A stretch of DNA of 9,213 nucleotides from Gammaproteobacteria bacterium (GCA_029880755.1 JAOUNW010000083.1:1-9213), one strand, 5' to 3'; positions 1 through 6,437 are shown, counted from the first letter of the stretch. Program-made: numbers and translations. Notes: a model not told the origin generated them from the letters alone.

Positions 1-923
1 ATGGCAGTACACGGGAAAACGTTTTGGGATTACGCGCGATCACTGGCAAGGGCACGGAAATCAATGTCGGCGTGATCACCACGAAAGGTGTTGTTGGTTA
101 CGATTTTGTGCGCCTGCTTATCGGCTCGGAGGGTACGCTGGCGATTATCACCGAGGCGACACTTAAGCTGGTACCCACCCCGCAAACGCGCAACACGCTG
201 CGTTTAATTTACAAAGATATTCACAGCGCCTCTGCCGCTGTCCGCGCCATTATGCGCCAACCTGTTACACCAAGCGTACTCGAATTTATGGATACAGCTG
301 CCATAAATATTGTCCGAGACTACAGCGATGTCGCCATACCTGGCGATGCAGGCGCCTTATTAATGATTGAGGTGGAAGGTACGCCAGACTCTATCAGCGA
401 AAGCTCCAAAGCCGTGAGCGCTGCTGCTCACAACGATGGTCTGATTGAAATCACGCGGGCTGACAACCAAAATGCGATTCAGCAACTCTGGGCCATGCGC
501 AAGGCATTATCACCCGCGCTCAGAAAAATAGCGCCCAATAAGGTCAATGAAGATGTCGTGGTACCCATTACCGCCATACCGGCATTAATCGAAGGACTGG
601 AAAAGCTGAGCATTGACTATAAAATTCCCATTGTGAATTTTGGCCACGCCGGCAACGGAAATATTCACGTAAATCTGTTATTCGATAGCCAGAATCCGGA
701 ACAGGCAAGCAATGCAGCGCCCTGCTTGAGCGCAGTGTTTGATCTGGTATTGAACCTGGGCGGTACACTTTCAGGTGAGCATGGCATAGGTCAGGAAAAA
801 CGCGAGTTCGTCTCCCGCGAAATTGATGCCGACACCCTGGCATTAATGTGGCAAATCAAACAGCAATTCGACCCCAAAGGCTTGTTAAACCCGGGGAAGG
901 TGTTTCCACCGGAATACCGGTAA
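1..923 (+). CDS. FAD-linked oxidase (glycolate/D-lactate dehydrogenase type), 5' truncated by window edge
   Basis: This is the C-terminal part of a flavoprotein that oxidises a 2-hydroxy acid such as D-lactate, glycolate or D-2-hydroxyglutarate. The reading frame is open from base 3 with no start, giving 306 residues; full family members have about 460-500. The visible protein begins in the end of the FAD-binding (PCMH-type) domain, with GSTRENVLGL and then IGSEGTLAII. The FAD-oxidase C-terminal domain follows, with NEDVVVP near residue 182, GHAGNGNIH near 214-222, SGEHGIG near 257-263 and FDPKGLLNPGK near 289-299. The histidines in those motifs are the usual substrate or metal-site residues of the family. 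A TTG at 24 is not the start, because conserved sequence continues upstream of it. The exact substrate cannot be told from this domain. The stop is TAA at 921-923. Confidence 0.93.
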   Translation, partial: GSTRENVLGLRAITGKGTEINVGVITTKGVVGYDFVRLLIGSEGTLAIITEATLKLVPTPQTRNTLRLIYKDIHSASAAVRAIMRQPVTPSVLEFMDTAAINIVRDYSDVAIPGDAGALLMIEVEGTPDSISESSKAVSAAAHNDGLIEITRADNQNAIQQLWAMRKALSPALRKIAPNKVNEDVVVPITAIPALIEGLEKLSIDYKIPIVNFGHAGNGNIHVNLLFDSQNPEQASNAAPCLSAVFDLVLNLGGTLSGEHGIGQEKREFVSREIDADTLALMWQIKQQFDPKGLLNPGKVFPPEYR

Positions 924-1021
924 ATGCCGCCCGACCGGCCACACTTTAAAAAGAGAGGTTTTGAGCTACACTGAAGGGGCACGGGGCTCAACCCCGGTAA
1001 ATAAACTGATTTGATACCTTT

Positions 1022-1026
1022 GGAGA
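1022..1026 (+). promoter_or_regulatory. Ribosome binding site of the outer-membrane protein gene
   Basis: GGAGA lies 4 bases before the ATG at 1031 and supports that start. I see no convincing -35/-10 pair in the 107-bp gap after the oxidase gene. Confidence 0.6.
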
Positions 1027-1030
1027 TAGT

Positions 1031-1759
1031 ATGAAACGTCTAACCCTCACTCTTCTCGGCCTGCTTTCGCTCAACCAGGTTGCCAGTGCAGCCAACAATA
1101 TTGACCAGATTAATACTTTGACTCAGCCTCTGTTTAAGGCGCTGGTAGAGGACCTTGGCACCGCTGTGACCTACCGCGCCCTGACCCCGGCGGAACCCCT
1201 GGGTATTACCGGATTTGATCTGGGCTTTGAAGTTACCAGCACTGAGATGGTGAATTCCAGTAAGTGGGTTGGCGCTATTTCCTCCGGTAATGAACTGGAC
1301 AATCTGGTGCTGCCAAAAATTCACCTGGTAAAAGGCCTGCCCTTCGGTATTAACGTGGGTGCGTTTTATGTGGGTAGCTCCAACTCAAATGTCAAACTGA
1401 CCGGCGGTGAAATCAGTTATGCCATTCTCAAGGGTGGCGTGGCTTCTCCTGCACTGTCTGTTCGCGGTGCCATGAGCACACTCTCCGGTGTTGATGAACT
1501 GGAGCTGGACACCCAGACCTATGAGCTTTCCATCTCCAAAGGATTTGCCATGTTCACCCCCTATGCCGGTATTGGTAAAGTCAAGATCAGTGGCAGCGCC
1601 AAAGGCGCCTCCGCCGGGTTATTTTCCGATGAAGACATCAGTGCTACCAAAACCTTTGTCGGTCTCAATATGAATTTTGGTTTATTAAATATCGTTCTTG
1701 ATACCGATAAGACCGGTGACGCCACTACTAACAGTTTCAAAATGGGTTGGCGCTGGTAA
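1031..1759 (+). CDS. Exported protein, probable outer-membrane beta-barrel, function unknown
   Basis: I do not recognise a characterised family. The 242-residue product starts with a clear Sec signal peptide (MKRLTLTLLGLLSLNQ..., likely cut after ASA at about residue 20). A motif around residues 45-65 reads DLGTAVTYRALTPAEPLGIT and is followed by GFDLGFEV. I recall similar text in uncharacterised proteobacterial envelope proteins, but cannot verify that. The rest is rich in alternating polar/hydrophobic and glycine-containing strands (FGINVGAFYVG, YELSISKGF, TKTFVGLNMNFGLL). It ends in SFKMGWRW, an aromatic C-terminus like the beta-signal read by the Bam machinery. There is no lipobox, no enzyme motif and no internal transmembrane helix. 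It has its own ribosome binding site and a strong terminator, so it is probably transcribed alone. Confidence 0.75.
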   Translation: MKRLTLTLLGLLSLNQVASAANNIDQINTLTQPLFKALVEDLGTAVTYRALTPAEPLGITGFDLGFEVTSTEMVNSSKWVGAISSGNELDNLVLPKIHLVKGLPFGINVGAFYVGSSNSNVKLTGGEISYAILKGGVASPALSVRGAMSTLSGVDELELDTQTYELSISKGFAMFTPYAGIGKVKISGSAKGASAGLFSDEDISATKTFVGLNMNFGLLNIVLDTDKTGDATTNSFKMGWRW

Positions 1760-1783
1760 TATTTCCGTTGTAAAAAACTGGCG

Positions 1784-1813
1784 GGCCCCGTCCGTAACGG
1801 GGCCTTTTTATTT
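1784..1813 (+). terminator. Rho-independent terminator, probably bidirectional
   Basis: A perfect 7-bp GC stem (GGCCCCG 1784-1790 with CGGGGCC 1798-1804) encloses a 7-base loop. It is followed by TTTTTATTT at 1805-1813. It ends the outer-membrane protein gene. On the minus strand the same stem is followed, after a short gap, by six Ts (complement of AAAAAA at 1772-1777). It may therefore also stop transcripts of the convergent macrodomain gene, whose stop codon lies inside the T run. Confidence 0.9.
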
Positions 1814-2314
1814 GTCACCGGCTAGCGTCGCCAACTCCCGCGCGTACAAATTCTTATCGTTTTCACTGAAGCAGCAACAGATAACACGTTCAAATTGGTT
1901 TTCGTACTGACGCATCACCGTCAAGGCAATGCGAGCGGCCTGTTCCTTGGGATAACCATAAACCCCGGTGCTAATAGCAGGAAAGGCAATGCTACGCACA
2001 CCATTTTCTAATGCCAGCTCCAGGGAGTGCCGGTAGCAACCGGCCAGTAACACCGCTTCGCCCTTGTCGCCGCCCTGCCACACTGGTCCGACCGTATGGA
2101 TTACCCACTTTGCCGGGAGCAGATACCCTGGCGTAACACGTGCCTCACCTGTGGGGCATCCACCAATTTCGCGGCAGGCTTGCAGCAACGCCGGGCCGGC
2201 GGCACGGTGAATGGCTCCGTCCACGCCACCACCACCCAAAAGAGACTCGTTAGCGGCGTTAACAATGGCATCAACGGCAAGCCTGGTAATATCTGCCTGA
2301 ACAATTTCAATCAT
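1808..2314 (-). CDS. ymdB: Macrodomain protein, YmdB-like O-acetyl-ADP-ribose deacetylase
   Basis: This 168-residue single macrodomain binds ADP-ribose. By family it hydrolyses O-acetyl-ADP-ribose or removes ADP-ribose from acidic side chains in the cytoplasm. It follows E. coli YmdB along its whole length as I remember that protein. It has VQADIT at the N-terminus, then NAANESLLGGGGVDGAIH with the key Asn22 and Asp32 equivalent to YmdB Asn25 and Asp35. IHTVGP is near residues 72-77 and the phosphate loop FPAISTGVYGYP at 111-122. I chose ATG at 2314 over the TTG one codon earlier because GAGG in the complement of 2321-2327 is better spaced for it. It lies 41 bp after sspB on the same strand, so it is probably the last gene of an sspA-sspB transcript. 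The stop codon TAA is inside the terminator T run. E. coli YmdB is also reported to modulate RNase III; that role is not implied by this sequence alone. Confidence 0.93.
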   Translation of the reverse strand: MIEIVQADITRLAVDAIVNAANESLLGGGGVDGAIHRAAGPALLQACREIGGCPTGEARVTPGYLLPAKWVIHTVGPVWQGGDKGEAVLLAGCYRHSLELALENGVRSIAFPAISTGVYGYPKEQAARIALTVMRQYENQFERVICCCFSENDKNLYARELATLAGDK

Positions 2315-2355
2315 CAACTGACCTCGTTCAAGGGACCGCTACCTTACACAAAAAT

Positions 2356-2772
2356 CTACTTGATAATTTTCAGTGTCGGCCGTTTGGCATTCTGTTTTCC
2401 ATCCCGGTTTGTGTTATCCGTTTCTGGAACAGGTTGTTTTGCTGGGGGTGGTTCGTGGCTTGTGCTTTCTGCAAATGTCATTCCCTGACCGTTCTCCTTG
2501 GCAAAAACGGCCAACACTGCATTCATAGGTATGAACAGGCTAAATTCCCTTCCGGAAAATCGGGCGGAAAATGCCAGTGAGTCATTACCCATATCCAGAC
2601 CCACAGCAGACTGCGGATGCACGTTTAACACAACCTGGCCATCCTTGACATAATCCTTCGGAACCTGTGTGCCGCTAATGGTAGCATCAACCAGTATATG
2701 GGGAGTAAATCCCTCATCCACCGCCCACTGATAAATGGCGCGGATCAGATAAGGCTTGAGAGTGGTAGACAT
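2356..2772 (-). CDS. sspB: SspB, ClpXP protease specificity-enhancing factor
   Basis: This adaptor binds the ssrA tag of ribosome-rescue products and hands them to the ClpXP protease in the cytoplasm. The 138 residues show the family layout. There is a folded core of about 105 residues (YLIRAIYQWAVDEGFTPHI, VLNVHPQSAVGLDMGNDSLAFSARF, then the FIPMNAVLAVFAKENGQGM helix). A low-complexity Pro/Glu/Asn linker covers about residues 106-130. The last residues, RPTLKIIK, correspond to the E. coli RPALRVVK-type tail that docks on the ClpX zinc-binding domain. E. coli SspB is about 165 residues; the difference is mostly a shorter linker. The gene starts 15 bp after the sspA stop, with no clear Shine-Dalgarno sequence, so translation is probably coupled to sspA. 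The sspA-sspB pairing supports the call. Confidence 0.96.
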   Translation of the reverse strand: MSTTLKPYLIRAIYQWAVDEGFTPHILVDATISGTQVPKDYVKDGQVVLNVHPQSAVGLDMGNDSLAFSARFSGREFSLFIPMNAVLAVFAKENGQGMTFAESTSHEPPPAKQPVPETDNTNRDGKQNAKRPTLKIIK

Positions 2773-2787
2773 ATCGCCGGAGAAAAC

Positions 2788-3408
2788 TCAGCGCATACCC
2801 TTTTCAGCTTCTGTCAGGCTAAGCTTGAAAGACTTGCGGGCAAACACTCGTTCCGCATATTCAAGAATAGGTTTTGCTTGCCGAGGCAGACTGATGTCAT
2901 AGGCCTTTAAGCGCCAGAGTATGGGTGCCAGGGCGCAATCCACCAACGAGAATTCCTCTCCCAGAATAAACTGTTGACCCTTGAATATGGGAGAGATCAC
3001 GGTAAGACCGTCACGAAGGGTGTTTTTTGCCTTGGTGGACACTTTTTTGTCACCATCGGTAATATCGGGGATCAGGCTATACCAGTCACGATCGAACCGG
3101 TACAACATCATTCGCGCGCGGGCACGCGAAACCGGATCCACCGGCATCAAAGGCGGATGGGGTAAGCGCTCGTCCAGATATTCATTGATAATAAGGGAAT
3201 TATAAAGATTCAGATCCCGATCAATAAGCGTGGGCACTTCATTATAAGGATTGGTGTCCGCCAGCTCCCGTGGTTTCTTGTTTGGGTCTATTTCAGTGAC
3301 CTGACACTCCACTTCCTTCTCAAACAGAACAATACGGCTACGGTGACTATAGGGGTCCGAACCGGTATACAAAATCATGATTGGCTTTCTATTCGCCGGG
3401 GATGCCAT
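2788..3408 (-). CDS. sspA: SspA, stringent starvation protein A (RNA polymerase-associated)
   Basis: SspA has a glutathione-S-transferase fold but acts by binding RNA polymerase during starvation and acid stress. The 206-residue product has a thioredoxin-like N-terminal part (MILYTGSDPYSHRSRIVLFEKE, then NPYNEVPTLIDRDL) and the conserved surface motif PHPPLMP at residues 83-89. Its Pro-His-Pro face is needed for activity in E. coli. The helical C-terminal part contains EFSLVDCALAPILWRL and ends SLTEAEKGMR. I start at ATG 3408 (MASPANRKP), matching E. coli MAVAANKR. GGAGAAGG at 3411-3418 is well placed for it; a TTG ten codons upstream is unsupported. The catalytic GST residues needed to bind glutathione are not expected in this family. 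The gene lies after a hairpin that separates it from petC. Confidence 0.96.
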   Translation of the reverse strand: MASPANRKPIMILYTGSDPYSHRSRIVLFEKEVECQVTEIDPNKKPRELADTNPYNEVPTLIDRDLNLYNSLIINEYLDERLPHPPLMPVDPVSRARARMMLYRFDRDWYSLIPDITDGDKKVSTKAKNTLRDGLTVISPIFKGQQFILGEEFSLVDCALAPILWRLKAYDISLPRQAKPILEYAERVFARKSFKLSLTEAEKGMR

Positions 3409-3410
3409 TG

Positions 3411-3418
3411 CCTTCTCC
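3411..3418 (-). promoter_or_regulatory. sspA ribosome binding site
   Basis: The complement reads GGAGAAGG, with GGAG six bases before the ATG at 3408. It decides the sspA start in favour of the 206-residue form. Confidence 0.75.
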
Positions 3419-3443
3419 AAACAAGAGACTAGATTCAAATACG

Positions 3444-3465
3444 AAAGGGGGCACTAACCCCCTTT
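3444..3465 (-). terminator. Hairpin after petC, probable (leaky) terminator
   Basis: On the minus strand AAAGGGGG pairs perfectly with CCCCCTTT around the 6-base loop TTAGTG. The stem is 8 bp, starting 24 bp after the petC stop. The following bases are TTTCGTATTTG rather than a clean T run, so termination may be partial and sspAB may receive read-through from petABC. Confidence 0.65.
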
Positions 3466-3489
3466 CCATTACACGCGCTCCAGAAATAA

Positions 3490-4221
3490 CTAATGCACGT
3501 CTTTCCAGTATTCCTTCTTGAGCATGTAAGCCGCGACCATAAATATGATCAGAAACAATATGACATAGAGGCCGATCTTGTAGCGTACCAGTTTGGCGGG
3601 TTCCGCCAGGTACACCATAAAATTGGTCAGGTCACGCATGGCCTCATTGTATTCTTTCTCAGTCATGGTGCCGGCCTTGGCAATTTCAAAACCGGTAATA
3701 TGCTCCACTCCATGACTGTCCTTTTCAATGATGGGCCGCTGTTCACCTTGCCATTCATACAACACGTGGGGCATGGCTACGTGGGCGAACACCTTGTTGT
3801 TCCAACCACTGGGCGCAGACTCGTCGCGGTAGAACGAACGCATGTAAGTGTAAATCCACTTGGGCCCACGGGAGCGTGCGGTCAGGGTCAAATCAGGAGG
3901 CGCGGTGCCGAACCACTTCTTGGCATCGGCCGCGGGCATCACCGCCTTCATCAAGTCACCGGTCTTTTCTGCCGCAAACAACAGGTTCTCCGCCACCAGT
4001 TCCTCGCTGATACCAAGGTCCTGACCCATGCGGTTATAACGCATATAACCGGCGCTATGACAGGACAGGCAGTAGTTTACAAAAGTACGTGCTCCCTTCT
4101 GCAATGATTCCTTGTCATTCAGATTGATGTTCACCGGGTCCAGCGCTACACCGCCGCCACCGGCCGCAACCGTCAAAGGAAACAATAAAATTGCAAAAAT
4201 AGTAATTAATTTCTTTTTCAT
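3490..4221 (-). CDS. petC: Cytochrome c1, ubiquinol-cytochrome c reductase (complex III)
   Basis: This membrane-anchored c-type cytochrome takes electrons from the Rieske cluster and passes them to soluble cytochrome c in the periplasm. It is 243 residues, without the N-terminal fusion to cytochrome b seen in some bacteria. A Sec signal peptide (about residues 1-20, LLFPLTVAA) precedes the haem-binding CLSCH at 51-55, with His55 as axial ligand. APPDLT at 107-112 is the conserved loop. Met150 in HVAMPHVL is the likely sixth ligand. Residues about 214-234 form the C-terminal anchor helix, leaving the positive tail KKEYWKDVH in the cytoplasm. The start codon overlaps the petB stop as ATGA, so the two are probably translationally coupled. 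A purine-rich AAGGG sits just upstream. Confidence 0.97.
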   Translation of the reverse strand: MKKKLITIFAILLFPLTVAAGGGGVALDPVNINLNDKESLQKGARTFVNYCLSCHSAGYMRYNRMGQDLGISEELVAENLLFAAEKTGDLMKAVMPAADAKKWFGTAPPDLTLTARSRGPKWIYTYMRSFYRDESAPSGWNNKVFAHVAMPHVLYEWQGEQRPIIEKDSHGVEHITGFEIAKAGTMTEKEYNEAMRDLTNFMVYLAEPAKLVRYKIGLYVILFLIIFMVAAYMLKKEYWKDVH

Positions 4222-5585
4222 TGTGTCACCCTTTCCGGTACTGGCTTGGTCTTGTCAAAAGTGGTGTACCAAGGCATCAGGAAGAAAAACAGCAGATAGA
4301 GAATCGTACCGATCTGCGCCAGAATAACATTGGGACCGCTGGCAGGCTGGGTGCCTAACCAACCCAACACCAGAAAATCGATACAGAAAATTATCAACGC
4401 TGTCTTGAACATCCAGCCTTTATAACGAATGGATTTGACCGGTGACATATCCAGCCAGGGCAGGAAGGCAAACAGACCCACACCCAGACCCATGAGGATG
4501 ACGCCCCACAGCTTGGCCTCAAAAATAAACAGGCAAACAACAACGACTGAGCCTATTCCAACCGCCGCCATTTTGGCCAGAACGTTACGAACGCTAATAA
4601 CTGTCAGGATTGTCATCACTATAGTTAACGGCAACAGCCCTTTAGTCACCATCTCTTCAGTCGTCGCCCTCAACAACGAGTAGTAAGGGGTAAAGTACCA
4701 GAGTGGCACAATTTCCGGCGGTGTCTGCAGGATATTTGCCGGTGTGAAGTTATCGTGTTCCAGGAACCAGCCACCCAACTCCGGCGCAAAAAAGATAACC
4801 GCGGCAAAAATAATCAGGAACCCGGCCACGCCGACGATATCCTTCACGGTGTAATACGGATGGAACGGGATACCATCAACAGGAAGGCCGTCCGGGCCCT
4901 TGTTCTTCTTGATTTCAATGCCGTCAGGATTATTGGAACCAACCTTGTGCAGCGCCACAATGTGTACAAACACCAGGCCGCACAATGCCAACGGCACGGC
5001 AATCACATGGAAGGCAAAAAAGCGATTCAAGGTAGCATCGGAAACCACGAAGTCCCCACGAATCCACTCGGACAGTATATCGCCGATTCCGAAAGGAATG
5101 GCACTGAACAGTGAGATAATAACCTGGGCACCCCAGTAAGACATGTTACCCCAGGGCAGCAGATAACCCATAAAGGCCTCAGCCATGAGCGCGATAAAAA
5201 TGGCCATGCCAATCAACCACAGCAGTTCACGTGGTCCTCGGTAGGAACCGTACATAATGCCTCTCAGCATATGCAGGTAGACCGTAATAAAAAAGAACGA
5301 GGCGCCCGTGGAATGCAGATAACGCATGAGCCAACCCCAGGGCACATCACGCATGATGTACTCCACCGAAGCGAAGGCCAGTTGCGTATCCGGCTTGTAG
5401 TGCATGGTTAAAAAGATACCGCTGACAATCTGGATCACCAACACCAGCAGTGCCAGGGAGCCAAAGTAATACCAGAAGTTGAAATTCTTCGGCGCATAAT
5501 ATTTGGAGAGGTGCTCTTCCCAGGTTTTAATTAAAGGGAAGCGTGCATCAACCCACCCAAGCATGGCATCAAATACTTTTTGCAT
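4218..5585 (-). CDS. petB: Cytochrome b of the bc1 complex, with an internal two-helix insertion
   Basis: This integral membrane subunit holds both b haems and the Qo and Qi quinone sites. Haem ligands are His91 and His105 in helix B, and His193 and His208 in helix D. GYLLPWGNMSYWGA at 140-153 lies by the Qo site. The Qo ef-loop motif is PLWY at 294-297 instead of PEWY, within PPEIVPLWYF. The C-terminal helices carry FLPWLDMSPVKSIRYKG and end in KPVPERVTQ. At 455 residues it is about 50 longer than the roughly 400-residue gammaproteobacterial norm I recall. The excess sits at about residues 309-357, where two hydrophobic stretches (about 317-332 and 339-356) flank a basic turn (Arg333, Lys338). 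The frame stays open with normal codons, so this is not an assembly break. The start ATG overlaps the petA stop by one base and has GAAGGAG upstream. Confidence 0.97.
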   Translation of the reverse strand: MQKVFDAMLGWVDARFPLIKTWEEHLSKYYAPKNFNFWYYFGSLALLVLVIQIVSGIFLTMHYKPDTQLAFASVEYIMRDVPWGWLMRYLHSTGASFFFITVYLHMLRGIMYGSYRGPRELLWLIGMAIFIALMAEAFMGYLLPWGNMSYWGAQVIISLFSAIPFGIGDILSEWIRGDFVVSDATLNRFFAFHVIAVPLALCGLVFVHIVALHKVGSNNPDGIEIKKNKGPDGLPVDGIPFHPYYTVKDIVGVAGFLIIFAAVIFFAPELGGWFLEHDNFTPANILQTPPEIVPLWYFTPYYSLLRATTEEMVTKGLLPLTIVMTILTVISVRNVLAKMAAVGIGSVVVVCLFIFEAKLWGVILMGLGVGLFAFLPWLDMSPVKSIRYKGWMFKTALIIFCIDFLVLGWLGTQPASGPNVILAQIGTILYLLFFFLMPWYTTFDKTKPVPERVTQ

Positions 5586-6184
5586 TAGGCCGCTCCTTCT
5601 TTCTGATCCACGCCAATCATGAGGCGTGTATCGCTGACATAACTATAGGGAGGAACATCCAGATTCGTTGGCGCAGGGACGTTCTTGTAAACACGACCGG
5701 CTAGATCGAACTTGGAACCGTGACAAGGACAGAAAAAACCGCCCAGCCAATCATCACCCATACCGGATGCGGCGCCTGCCTGCAGTTTTGCTAACGGGGA
5801 GCAACCCAGGTGAGTGCAGATTCCTACCAGTACCAGATATTTATCCTTAATAGCGCGACTGGCGTTCTTGGCATAATCCGGCTGTATGGATTTTGCGGAA
5901 TCTGGATCAGCGACAATAGCATCCAGATTCTTCAAGGAGTCGATCATTTCCGGTGTACGGCTGACAATCCATACGGGCTTGCCACGCCATTCCACGGTAA
6001 GCATCTGGCCTTCAGCCAGTTTGCTAATATCCACTTCAACTGGAGCACCTGCAGCACGAGCTCTCGCGCTAGGTGTCATACTTAATACAAAAGGCACTGC
6101 AGCAAAACCGGTACCTATGGCGCCCAAACCAGCGGTTACGCCGATCAGCTGCCGTCGAGTACGGTTTACCCCGTCATTACTCAT
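5585..6184 (-). CDS. petA: Rieske iron-sulfur protein of the bc1 complex
   Basis: This subunit carries the [2Fe-2S] cluster that oxidises ubiquinol at the Qo site. It is 199 residues. The N-terminus has a twin-arginine motif (TRRQLIG, Arg10-Arg11) followed by an uncleaved anchor helix at about 13-36, so the folded protein is expected to cross by Tat. The Rieske fold shows box 1 CTHLGC (Cys123, His125, Cys128) and box 2 CPCHGS (Cys152, Cys154, His155). Cluster ligands are Cys123, His125, Cys152 and His155; the disulfide is Cys128-Cys154. PAPTNL at 170-175 is the conserved proline loop. It is the first gene of petABC. AGGGGGAG at 6187-6194 supports ATG 6184 as the start. Confidence 0.97.
   Translation of the reverse strand: MSNDGVNRTRRQLIGVTAGLGAIGTGFAAVPFVLSMTPSARARAAGAPVEVDISKLAEGQMLTVEWRGKPVWIVSRTPEMIDSLKNLDAIVADPDSAKSIQPDYAKNASRAIKDKYLVLVGICTHLGCSPLAKLQAGAASGMGDDWLGGFFCPCHGSKFDLAGRVYKNVPAPTNLDVPPYSYVSDTRLMIGVDQKEGAA
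5593..5599 (-). promoter_or_regulatory. petB ribosome binding site inside the end of petA region
   Basis: The complement reads GAAGGAG, 7 bases before the petB ATG and just upstream of the TAATG overlap of petA stop and petB start. It allows petB to be initiated directly as well as by coupling. Confidence 0.7.
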
Positions 6185-6281
6185 GACTCCCCCTACAATT
6201 CGGTTAATCTTGATTCAAGTACCGGACTTTCGACTGACTGCCGATATTACTGCCAGCCAATGTATATTAGCGGATACTTCT

Positions 6282-6296
6282 GCGCCCTCAGGGCGC
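6282..6296. repeat. 15-bp palindrome GCGCCCT-C-AGGGCGC
   Basis: This is a perfect inverted repeat with 7-base arms around one central base, about 98 bp upstream of the petA start. It could be a protein-binding operator or a short hairpin. No T run follows, so it is not a terminator. Confidence 0.6.
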
Positions 6297-6407
6297 GCAT
6301 AGGATCGTACAACACCTCTTTCCAGTCAAGTCGCAATGTACGTTTTCTGCCCAATTTCACTCATTTGCGCTGGACGTTATTGCCATTTGTCTACTTTTTG
6401 CTGGATT

Positions 6408-6437
6408 TTGCTTACCGGTCCCACGATTTGTTATAAC
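6408..6437 (+). promoter_or_regulatory. Candidate sigma70 promoter for the protease gene
   Basis: TTGCTT (6408-6413) and TATAAC (6432-6437) are separated by 18 bases. This would give a leader of about 35-40 bases before the ATG at 6481. It was judged by eye only. Confidence 0.45.

Noticed and set aside
944..972. Possible promoter CTTTAA - 17 bp - TACACT before the outer-membrane protein gene
   Set aside because: The -35 match is poor and the leader would be long. It is no better than expected by chance.
982..996. CGGGG-CTCAA-CCCCG hairpin upstream of the outer-membrane protein gene
   Set aside because: The stem is only 5 bp and no T run follows (GTAAATAAAC), so I cannot support a terminator for the oxidase gene or a riboswitch.
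2096..2488. 130-codon plus-strand open frame opposite the macrodomain gene and sspB
   Set aside because: It spans two genuine genes on the other strand and the gap between them, which is typical of a chance antisense frame.
3493..4107. 204-codon plus-strand open frame opposite petC
   Set aside because: It is the antisense shadow of a well-supported cytochrome c1 gene. It has no ribosome binding site, and its composition is an odd His/Gly/Gln-rich mixture.
4515..4661. PetB insert as a frameshift or assembly artefact
   Set aside because: The frame is open on both sides, the flanking core helices are intact, and the segment is hydrophobic with a sensible charge pattern, so a genuine in-frame insertion is more likely.
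5886..6302. 138-codon plus-strand open frame across petA and its upstream region
   Set aside because: Most of it is antisense to petA. It has no family features and no ribosome binding site.
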